From Flavobacteriales bacterium (GTDB lineage: Bacteria > Bacteroidota > Bacteroidia > Flavobacteriales_E > Vicingaceae): a DNA stretch of 8,134 bases. Every line of letters starts with the position of its first letter. The first letter of the stretch is position 1. The notes beneath the pieces were generated by a model that was not told the origin of the DNA, searched no databases, and saw only the letters and a program-made list of their open reading frames with translations. The position numbers were made by a program, and so were the translations under genes. Location: contig NVVI01000007.1 in NCBI GenBank assembly GCA_002402165.1, positions 17,964 to 26,097 of the forward strand, written 5' to 3'. Below, one piece after another: positions 1-6,147 of the stretch.

Positions 1-1
1 T

Positions 2-751
2 TCTACTTGTCGTAATTGCGGAGAGTCATCTACTAAAAAGTTTTGTCCAAATTGTGGTGAACAACAATACAAGCGTATTGTAATGAAAGATGTATTAGGT
101 GATCTCATATCTAATTTATTTGAACTAGAAGGTCCTATACTTCGAACCATTAAAGACCTCACAATCCGTCCTGGAAAAATGATTTCTGATTACCTCAACG
201 GAAAACGCAAAGAGTATTACAAACCTTTCCAGTATTATATATTGGCAACAACCGTTTATTTTATATTCTTTTATCTCTGGGGTGATGAGATGATGGCCAT
301 GTTCTCTGATATAGGTGCCAGTGCAAATACTTATGGCACAACGGAGGAAATTAAAGCCTTTAAACAAGAAATGGAAGAATTTCAGGGTGATAACCAACAG
401 TTTTTTATTTTTTTACAAATACCAATTTATTCCTGGCTAATATGGTTGTTTTTCAGGAAGAAAAGCGGACATTCATATACGGAAACATTTGTATCAAGCC
501 TTTACATACTAGCTCAAACTTTATTTTTTGGGATTATTTTCTCTTTTTTTGAACTTATCCATACTGGATCATCAATAATAGTAAATACTGTTTTTATGTT
601 GATTTACCTTCCTTTGGTGCTGAAACAACTTTACAATGAACCTACTTTAAAAACGATACTCAAATCCATCGCTATATTTGTATTAGCTGCTCTTATATAT
701 GGTTTACTAATGATGATAGCCTCAATAATATGGATCAATTTTTTTAGGTAA
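2..751 (+). CDS. DUF3667-like zinc-ribbon membrane protein, 5' truncated by window edge
   Basis: The frame is open from base 2 to the TAA at 749-751, giving 249 visible residues. An ATG at 83 lies in this frame, but the residues before it carry a zinc ribbon (CRNC, 8 residues, CPNCG), so the true start is left of the window. The rest has a short soluble stretch containing IRPGKMISDYLNGKRKEYYKPF, followed by about five hydrophobic segments. The first is around YYILATTVYFIFFYLW, and the last is the C-terminal LKSIAIFVLAALIYGLLMM region. An N-terminal CxxC pair, a basic YxxGKRxxYxxPF-like stretch and several membrane spans match my memory of DUF3667 proteins, which are common in Bacteroidota and have no established function. 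It converges on the helicase gene with one base between the two stop codons. The family call is by recognition; its role is unknown. Confidence 0.75.
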   Translation, partial: STCRNCGESSTKKFCPNCGEQQYKRIVMKDVLGDLISNLFELEGPILRTIKDLTIRPGKMISDYLNGKRKEYYKPFQYYILATTVYFIFFYLWGDEMMAMFSDIGASANTYGTTEEIKAFKQEMEEFQGDNQQFFIFLQIPIYSWLIWLFFRKKSGHSYTETFVSSLYILAQTLFFGIIFSFFELIHTGSSIIVNTVFMLIYLPLVLKQLYNEPTLKTILKSIAIFVLAALIYGLLMMIASIIWINFFR

Positions 752-752
752 A

Positions 753-3700
753 TTAGACTCGAACCAACTTTCCTTCACTAGTATACAATAAATAAGATTC
801 AATATTAGTATAACCCATTTCTGAAAGTACTATTTTGTATTCTTCTAATTGCTTAAAATGTTTTTTCTCTTCCTTACCTGTTTTATAATCAACTATAATC
901 ACACTGTTATTTTTTATCACTACCCTATCTGGTATTAATGATTCTCCGTTTTTCGATAAAATTGAAGCTTCATTAATTATCTTATCCTCCTCTAAAAATA
1001 ATTCAGCCACTCCTTCAATTTTAAAGATGTTTTGAATTTCTGTTTTAATAATTGGTAGTTCTGCTTCTGTTATCAAACCTTTTCGAACAGCAGAAATTAA
1101 AGCACTTTCAATATCTTTCTCTGTTTTTATTTGGGATAAGATGTTGTGAATTAAGGTTCCATATCCTCCTATCGCCTCAGGGTTTTCTACATCCCATACT
1201 TTAGGTGCTTGGTAGCTTATTTGTATTTTACCTCGCCAATTGTTATAGTTTACTGATTCAAACAGAATATCATTGTTCTCCTTAATTTCTTTATTAGTAT
1301 TATCAGTAAATAAACCAAAACGAAAGTGATTGTCTGCTACTTTCCTATCAGGTTTGCTTTCGCAAAAATCATATAAATAGTCTGCCGTAGAACCATGTTT
1401 TGATGGTTTTTTCCTCATCCTAGAAATAATGTACAATCGATCTTTTGGTCGAGTTAGCGCAACATAAAGTACGTTTACAAGATCTAACCTCGATTTGTCC
1501 ATTTCATCCTCATAAACGCTTACAAAACGTGTTTTAGTTAAGCTCTCGCTTATGGGTATTATTACTGAAGTTAATCCTTCGATATTGGTATCATTGGTCC
1601 AAAAGAACTTTTCGCTGGCTTTTACTGCTGAAGTTGCAAAAGGAAAAATGACTACAGGAAACTCCAACCCTTTTGATTTATGAATACTCATTACCCGAAT
1701 AGCATTAATACCTTCTGGAATTACTATGGAAAATTTATCAGCTTTACTTTCCCACCATTCGATAAAATTAATAACTGAATTATCATTACGAGAAGCATAC
1801 TCGTGTATTTTATCCAGTAAAAACTGAATGTAAACATCTACTTTTGTATCAAAACCAAACGTTACCACTAAGTATTCAGCCAATTCATACAATGAATAAT
1901 TAGCAATTTTCTTAGTATCAATATGAATTCCTTTACTGTTTAAGTAACTAATCACAGTACTTTCTTTGTTTGTTTCAAACACTTCAAATAAATCATCATT
2001 ATAATGCTTAGTTAGATAATTTAACAACTGTACTTGATGATGTTTATCATTTGGATAAGACAAGTATCTAAATAGGCTTAACAAGAAGGTTACCTCATCA
2101 GAGTTATTTAACAGCAAACTTTCTGATGAAATAACATTAATATTATTCTCTAATAAAAAACTTGCTATTTCTGAACCATCATTATTACTTCTGGTTAAAA
2201 TAGCAACATCACTCAGTAAATAGTTAGCTGCACGAGCTTCTTCAATAATATTAAATATATTCTTTAATACAGATACTCTATATAGTTTATTATCAGATTC
2301 TTCTAAAAATTCAACACTAACTCCTCCCCCAATGTTTTTAGCATCATATTCTTGTGCTAAACCCTTATACAGCTTTTGGTATTTCTCTGATAAATTTCCT
2401 GCAACAGACTGAAAGAAATCGTTATTAAATTGGACAATTTCTGCTTTAGAGCGGTAATTTGTGCTTAGTATTTTCTCAGAAAAATTCCTATCCAAAGCAG
2501 CTTCTCTCTCTAACAACAATGGATTATTCTTGTGATTATAAATTTTAGGTAAGTTGATGATTTGCTCTACTTCACCACCTCTCCAGCGATAAATAGCTTG
2601 TTTAGCATCGCCTACCACCATGTTAAACTTTCCATTACCTAAAGAATTATCTATCAAAGGAATAAGATTATGCCATTGTATAATAGAAGTATCCTGAAAC
2701 TCATCAATCAAATAATGATTGTATTTTTCGCCCAAACGCTCGTAAATAAAGGGAATGGGTTCAGATTCTACAATTTTAGCAATGCGCTTATTAAAATCTG
2801 AAATACTCAATACATTGTTGTCCTTTTTAAACTCCAAAACAGTTTTCTCTATTTCGTTTAAAACTGCTAGGTTATAAAGGTTTTTAATGATTAGCTTATT
2901 TACTTGGTAATCGCCTTCAAACTTATCTAAATATGTTCGCGATTCATTGTATTGACTGATAAACTCGTTTTGATGAGTATCTATCAGTTGTTTTTGTGCA
3001 TCATCAACTTTAGCAGCATACCAGTTTTGCTCTCCATTAATAATCTTAGTGGTAGTTGCGGTTGGCTCAAATTTCTTTAGCGTTGCTAAATCTTTCCAAT
3101 AGTTAACAAAAAAGCTCCTCGAGAAACTTGACACCTCAATTCCTTTGCTTTTAATAAAATCTAGGCCATCCTCGCCCAATTGCTTTACTTCAGCTTCAAA
3201 CTCTTTTGTTTGCTGATACAATTGTGTTTTAATCTTATCAAAATCCTTAATGCTCAGCTTCCGTATATTTTCTAAATACAGTTCACCATCATCTTTTAAT
3301 AGATTCTTAGAAAATTCGAATAAATCTCGCTCAATGTGCCAATTTTCCTCAGCTTCAGCTTTTTTACTGGTATATTCTAATAAGAGTTTAGTTAGCTTCT
3401 CATTCGTTCCTACCTCTGCAATTAATAGGTCTATTGCAGCACCCAACACTTCTCTATCATCTAGTTCAATATCAAAATTCAACGGTAATTGTAAATCGTG
3501 GGCAAATGTTCTGATTATCCTATGTGTAAACTTATCAATGGTGCTAACTCCAAAATCATTGTAGCTATGTAAAATTGACTTTAACACCCTTTTACTTCTT
3601 GCTGAGATCTCATTCGCATTAATTCCTAATCCTTCTTCTGTAGTTGGTTTCACTAAATCATCAAGTAAGAATTTTGGGGTTCCTATCAATTCTTCATCAG

Positions 3701-3893
3701 AAGATAATGCTTTTAAGGCATCTATGATACGTTCTTTCATTTCAGAAGCAGCCTTATTGGTAAAGGTTACAGCTAAAATATGCTTGTACTGATTAGGATT
3801 GGTAGTTTCTAAAGCAATTTTAAGGTACTCTTTAACAAGCGTATAAGTTTTACCCGAACCTGCAGAAGAGTTATATGTTACAAAGTTGTTCAT
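753..3893 (-). CDS. AddA/RecB-like UvrD-family helicase with C-terminal PD-(D/E)XK nuclease
   Basis: This is a 1046-aa superfamily 1A DNA helicase-nuclease, expected to act in the cytoplasm on double-strand DNA ends in recombinational repair. The helicase motifs appear in order: Walker A SSAGSGKT (9-16), Ia AVTFTNKAASEMK (41-53), II LIDEFQDT (395-402), III VVGDAKQAIYRWRGG (426-440), IV LSTNYRS (476-482), V VMSIHKSKGLEFPVV (734-748) and VI VLYVALTRPKDRLYI (808-822). The C-terminus is a RecB-type nuclease: GTLIH (His916), PDR (Asp989), VDYKTGK (Asp1002, Lys1004) and QLEEY (Gln1015, Tyr1019). All catalytic positions look present. The length suits the Bacteroidota AddA/RecB-like group. The expected partner, an AddB-like nuclease, is not beside it: the upstream neighbour is miaA, 82 bp away across a palindromic repeat. 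The ATG at 3893 starts just before the Walker A and has no clear Shine-Dalgarno. The exact subfamily (AddA versus RecB) is less certain than the activity. Confidence 0.93.
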   Translation of the reverse strand: MNNFVTYNSSAGSGKTYTLVKEYLKIALETTNPNQYKHILAVTFTNKAASEMKERIIDALKALSSDEELIGTPKFLLDDLVKPTTEEGLGINANEISARSKRVLKSILHSYNDFGVSTIDKFTHRIIRTFAHDLQLPLNFDIELDDREVLGAAIDLLIAEVGTNEKLTKLLLEYTSKKAEAEENWHIERDLFEFSKNLLKDDGELYLENIRKLSIKDFDKIKTQLYQQTKEFEAEVKQLGEDGLDFIKSKGIEVSSFSRSFFVNYWKDLATLKKFEPTATTTKIINGEQNWYAAKVDDAQKQLIDTHQNEFISQYNESRTYLDKFEGDYQVNKLIIKNLYNLAVLNEIEKTVLEFKKDNNVLSISDFNKRIAKIVESEPIPFIYERLGEKYNHYLIDEFQDTSIIQWHNLIPLIDNSLGNGKFNMVVGDAKQAIYRWRGGEVEQIINLPKIYNHKNNPLLLEREAALDRNFSEKILSTNYRSKAEIVQFNNDFFQSVAGNLSEKYQKLYKGLAQEYDAKNIGGGVSVEFLEESDNKLYRVSVLKNIFNIIEEARAANYLLSDVAILTRSNNDGSEIASFLLENNINVISSESLLLNNSDEVTFLLSLFRYLSYPNDKHHQVQLLNYLTKHYNDDLFEVFETNKESTVISYLNSKGIHIDTKKIANYSLYELAEYLVVTFGFDTKVDVYIQFLLDKIHEYASRNDNSVINFIEWWESKADKFSIVIPEGINAIRVMSIHKSKGLEFPVVIFPFATSAVKASEKFFWTNDTNIEGLTSVIIPISESLTKTRFVSVYEDEMDKSRLDLVNVLYVALTRPKDRLYIISRMRKKPSKHGSTADYLYDFCESKPDRKVADNHFRFGLFTDNTNKEIKENNDILFESVNYNNWRGKIQISYQAPKVWDVENPEAIGGYGTLIHNILSQIKTEKDIESALISAVRKGLITEAELPIIKTEIQNIFKIEGVAELFLEEDKIINEASILSKNGESLIPDRVVIKNNSVIIVDYKTGKEEKKHFKQLEEYKIVLSEMGYTNIESYLLYTSEGKLVRV

Positions 3894-3905
3894 TTGTTAT
3901 CTTAC

Positions 3906-3989
3906 GTCATTGCGAAGGAGGAACGACTGAAGCAATCTCTTTATAAAGAACAAGATTGCTTCGCTACATTTCATTTCACTCGCAATGAC
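3906..3989. repeat. Imperfect palindromic REP-like intergenic element
   Basis: The outer arms GTCATTGCGA (3906-3915) and TCGCAATGAC (3980-3989) are perfect reverse complements. So are the inner arms GAAGCAATCT (3929-3938) and AGATTGCTTC (3953-3962). The segments between inner and outer arms do not pair (AGGAGGAACGACT on the left, a CATTTCATTTC-containing stretch on the right), so the element is asymmetric. A 12-bp self-complementary TCTTTATAAAGA (3938-3949) lies at the tip. From memory, GTCATTGCGA...GAAGCAATCT elements are dispersed in many bacterial genomes, including Bacteroidota. The right outer arm lies inside miaA and supplies its last codons and stop. In RNA it would fold into a long stem that could separate or stabilise the miaA and helicase transcripts. 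No U-run follows, so it is not a classical terminator. Confidence 0.85.
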
Positions 3990-4893
3990 AAATTATTATT
4001 TCCACTTTTTCATCCAATGGCAAGTTACCATCAATCCAGTTAATTTCAAAACCATTTCGTTCCATTTTTCTAAACCATGTCGCTTGTCGTTTAGAGAACT
4101 GATGTATCGCAATGTTTAGTTTTTCAAACATTTGTTTTCTATCTATTTCTGAAAGCAAATATTGAGTAATTAACTTATACTCTAATCCATAGAATTTAAG
4201 CTTCTCTGATGCTATTCCTGCTTTAATCAACCCTGCAACCTCCTCTATCATTCCTTGATGCTTTAAACGATGCTTTAGCCGTTCTGTAATCCTTTTTTTC
4301 AATACTTCTCTTTCAAAATGAATTCCAAATAGTTTAGACTTAATTTTAGGGAAATCATTTATCAATTCTTTATTCTCTTCCTTAAATTGAGCTATTTCAA
4401 CAGCTCTAATAATTCGTTCACGAACTATAGAATCTGTTGTATTATGAACCTCTTTATAAGACTCTAAGATATCTACTAATTCTTTATCTGATTTACCTTT
4501 AAGATTAGTCCTCAATGCTTCATTTTCTGGAACATTAATCAGTCTGTATCCCTTTAAAACAGCTTCTAAATACATTCCGGTTCCACCACAAAGTATTGCT
4601 TGAGCATTCCGCTGTTGAATACCTTTATAGGCTTTTAAGAAATCTTTTTGATACTCATACACGTTGTATTCTTCTCCAGCATCTACAATATCAATTAAAT
4701 GATGTGGAATATCACTCCTATTAACTGTAAATTCCAACAGATCTTTTCCTGTACCAACATCCATACCTCTATAGACTTGGCGAGAATCAGCGCTTATTAT
4801 TTCTCCCTGAACACGATTAGCGAGGTTTACTGCTAAACTTGTTTTTCCAGTTGCTGTGCAACCTAAAACAACTATTAAATCGTTTTTATTCAC
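3976..4893 (-). CDS. miaA: tRNA dimethylallyltransferase (MiaA), GTG start
   Basis: The product transfers a dimethylallyl group from DMAPP to N6 of adenosine 37 in tRNAs reading U-starting codons. At 305 aa it has the family's usual length. Visible landmarks are the P-loop GCTATGKT (11-18), ADSRQVYRGMDVGTGKD (35-51) with the catalytic Asp36 equivalent, the GGTGMY segment (103-108), and the C-terminal KRQATWFRK tRNA-binding helix (268-276) followed by INWIDG. GTGKD replaces the commoner GTAKP, which I recall from a second MiaA-type paralogue in Bacteroidota, so another copy may exist elsewhere. The start codon is GTG (4891-4893): an in-frame TAA lies two codons upstream and the P-loop begins at residue 11, so no other start fits. 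The last four residues (CHCE) and the TGA are encoded by the arm of the palindromic repeat, an unusual C-terminus probably acquired by insertion. It reads in the same direction as the helicase gene and may be co-transcribed with it. Confidence 0.95.
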   Translation of the reverse strand: MNKNDLIVVLGCTATGKTSLAVNLANRVQGEIISADSRQVYRGMDVGTGKDLLEFTVNRSDIPHHLIDIVDAGEEYNVYEYQKDFLKAYKGIQQRNAQAILCGGTGMYLEAVLKGYRLINVPENEALRTNLKGKSDKELVDILESYKEVHNTTDSIVRERIIRAVEIAQFKEENKELINDFPKIKSKLFGIHFEREVLKKRITERLKHRLKHQGMIEEVAGLIKAGIASEKLKFYGLEYKLITQYLLSEIDRKQMFEKLNIAIHQFSKRQATWFRKMERNGFEINWIDGNLPLDEKVEIIICHCE

Positions 4894-4947
4894 GCCTTAA
4901 AATAAAGCAATATTGAGAAACTATCTTAATTACTTTTAATTATTTTT

Positions 4948-5053
4948 ATGAAACCAATTATGAATAAGGATAAAAAGAAATATTTCAAGAAAAAAAATAG
5001 TTGCGGAAATCGATACCCTTCAATTAAAAATTGAAGAATTATTGGAAGAATAA
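4948..5053 (+). other. Possible frameshifted micro-ORF in the AT-rich gap upstream of miaA
   Basis: The 165-bp gap 4894-5058 holds no standard gene. On the plus strand, ATGs at 4948 and 4960 share a frame that reads MKPI then MNKDKKKYFKKK up to an A8 run (4990-4997). The following bases in the next frame read IVAEIDTLQLKIEELLEE and stop at 5051-5053. Skipping one A would join the two halves into one lysine-rich, then amphipathic, peptide of about 34 residues. Without the shift the ORF ends after 28 codons (from 4948). This could be a decayed small gene, a real small protein read by slippage, a sequencing indel, or chance in AT-rich DNA. I recognise no family. Confidence 0.2.
5018..5036 (-). 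terminator. AT-rich hairpin downstream of the porin/FMN operon (weak terminator candidate)
   Basis: CTTCAATT (5018-5025) and AATTGAAG (5029-5036) form a perfect 8-bp stem with a 3-nt loop, 23 nt beyond the stop codon of the four-helix membrane protein gene. In the minus-strand transcript an uninterrupted U8 run appears only about 20 nt after the stem (4997-4990), too far for a textbook intrinsic terminator. It is still the only structured candidate between this operon and miaA. Confidence 0.3.
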
Positions 5054-5058
5054 AAAAC

Positions 5059-5550
5059 TTAAGATTCTTTTTTAAACAATTGCAATAGTATTAACAGTAC
5101 AGAAGTAGTATAGGTGAGTGTTAACAATACCCCAGAGAAGATAACGATATATTTAAGCCAAAGTACTCCACACCACATTAACCATATGCCACCAAAGGTT
5201 AGTATGATGGAAATGAATGGCTCTACAATTAAAAACTTTTTGAGTTTTGGTGGTAAAGAAGTCATTAATAAAATGGCTCCCAACATTAAAAAGATAACCG
5301 CCATACTAATAACATGGTTATGCACCATACTTATAATCTCTTTTTCTGATTTCTTAAACTTCATTTCAACGGCATCTTCATTGTCTTCATTACCCATGTA
5401 ATGCTCCTCTATACCCTGAGTGGTATTCCCTGTATTTTCTCCAACAAAGCGTAAGCCCGTGTAATAACCAAAACTTAGTGTTAAAATGAAAAACCCTACT
5501 AATAGTTTAGCGGTTTTAGGTAGTTCGTGTATTTTACCGTGCAGCTCCAT
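5059..5550 (-). CDS. Four-helix inner membrane protein with periplasmic-side His-x-His pair, operon partner of FMN-binding protein
   Basis: This 163-aa protein has four predicted membrane helices at about residues 14-36, 77-98, 106-128 and 133-157. The positive-inside rule (KTAK before helix 1, PPKLKK between helices 2 and 3, KKES at the end) places both termini in the cytoplasm. The acidic 37-72 loop (EEHYMGNEDNEDA) is then in the periplasm. His77 and His79 (VHNHV) fall at the periplasmic end of helix 2, with a Cys and several Trp in the 121-131 region. I recall similar short proteins with an MKFKKSE...VHxH motif in other bacteria, but no assigned function. Its ATG directly follows the TAA of the FMN-binding protein gene with no gap, so translation is probably coupled. 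That suggests the two act together, perhaps as a membrane electron donor or anchor for the flavoprotein. Heme or metal binding by the histidines is speculation. Confidence 0.72.
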   Translation of the reverse strand: MELHGKIHELPKTAKLLVGFFILTLSFGYYTGLRFVGENTGNTTQGIEEHYMGNEDNEDAVEMKFKKSEKEIISMVHNHVISMAVIFLMLGAILLMTSLPPKLKKFLIVEPFISIILTFGGIWLMWCGVLWLKYIVIFSGVLLTLTYTTSVLLILLQLFKKES

Positions 5551-6075
5551 TTATAAAATTCCTTTTTGTTTTAACGCTATCATTTGTCGAGTTACCTTTT
5601 TTACATCTTCGGTTAACGAACGTGAAGAAATTGTTGCTCCAGATATGTTTTGAATATCATGTCCAAATTTCATTTTTACAGGATCCTTTTTCCCTATAAA
5701 TTGTTTCAGCCATCGGTTACTTCCAATCTCCCCTCCATAGTCTTCTCTGTACACTAAAACCTTTACTTTTAAGATAGAAAGATCTTTATTAAAGACTATC
5801 ATATAGTCAAATACATCCATTTTACCTAAACCTTTAGATAGAAATACATAAGCTTCTGATTTTGTATTTATTACAACATCATACAAAGTATTACTTTCAA
5901 GTTTAAAAGAGTACTTTTTTTGTAAAGCTTGGTCAATGTTTATTGGGTTTTTAATAATGGTTTGCTCAGGCCATATTTTAGCCAAGGTCTTGTTCATTTT
6001 CTTAGTAGCTGACTTTGATAAATCAAAAGAAAAGAAGACTAAACTTAAAACTACTACTACCCAAATATTTTTCAT
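5551..6075 (-). CDS. Exported FMN-binding domain protein (covalent flavinylation motif)
   Basis: The 174-aa product begins with a signal peptide or anchor (KNIWVVVVLSLVFFSF, ending near SKSA at about residue 23), so the rest is periplasmic. The C-terminal half has features of the FMN-binding (RnfG/NqrC-type) domain: YREDYGGEIGSNRWLKQFIGK (109-129), then GHDIQNISGATISSRSLT (138-155). In this family the Thr of SGAT, here Thr148, receives FMN through a phosphoester bond made by the ApbE flavin transferase; no apbE gene is in the window. There is a single FMN domain and no other module, so it is a stand-alone periplasmic redox carrier or reductase. It lies between a porin and a small membrane protein in an apparent operon and abuts the latter as TAA-ATG. 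An AAGG lies 7 nt before its ATG. The redox partner and substrate cannot be read from the sequence. Confidence 0.88.
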   Translation of the reverse strand: MKNIWVVVVLSLVFFSFDLSKSATKKMNKTLAKIWPEQTIIKNPINIDQALQKKYSFKLESNTLYDVVINTKSEAYVFLSKGLGKMDVFDYMIVFNKDLSILKVKVLVYREDYGGEIGSNRWLKQFIGKKDPVKMKFGHDIQNISGATISSRSLTEDVKKVTRQMIALKQKGIL

Positions 6076-6091
6076 CTCTAAACCTTAAAAT

Positions 6092-6115
6092 GGTTTGCTA
6101 ATTTCTTAGCAGACC
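6092..6115 (-). promoter_or_regulatory. Hairpin in the porin / FMN-protein intergenic leader
   Basis: On the plus strand GGTTTGCTAA (6092-6101) pairs with TTAGCAGACC (6106-6115) over 10 positions with one G-U wobble, around a 4-nt loop. In the minus-strand transcript the same structure has one C-A mismatch and a GAAA (GNRA-type) loop, and only a U4 follows. It ends 16 nt before the ATG of the FMN-binding protein gene and leaves the AAGG of its ribosome site exposed. It could be a processing or stability element, or a second weak terminator. Confidence 0.5.
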
Positions 6116-6144
6116 GTAAAAATAATAATTAACTATTGTTAATT
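6115..6144 (-). terminator. Hairpin plus U-rich tract directly after the porin stop (attenuator candidate)
   Basis: In the minus-strand transcript AATTAAC and GTTAATT (plus-strand 6127-6144) form a 7-bp stem with a 4-nt loop, only 3 nt after the porin TAG. A U-rich stretch (ATTATTTTT) follows at once. The stem is AT-rich and weak, so partial termination is more plausible than full. That would favour porin expression over the two downstream genes. Confidence 0.45.
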
Positions 6145-6147
6145 TAA

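Noticed and set aside
125..397. Open frame of 90 codons on the minus strand
   Set aside because: It is antisense to the DUF3667-like coding region, with no recognisable domain or upstream signal.
3250..3564. Open frame of 104 codons on the plus strand
   Set aside because: It is an antisense shadow inside the helicase gene, Ser-rich as expected from the opposite strand of AT-rich coding DNA.
3938..3949. 12-bp palindrome TCTTTATAAAGA as a separate regulator site
   Set aside because: It forms the tip of the larger palindromic element and lies far from any recognisable promoter box, so it is better explained as part of that element.
5114..5401. Open frame of 95 codons on the plus strand
   Set aside because: It lies wholly antisense to the four-helix membrane protein, whose hydrophobic pattern and gene context are convincing.
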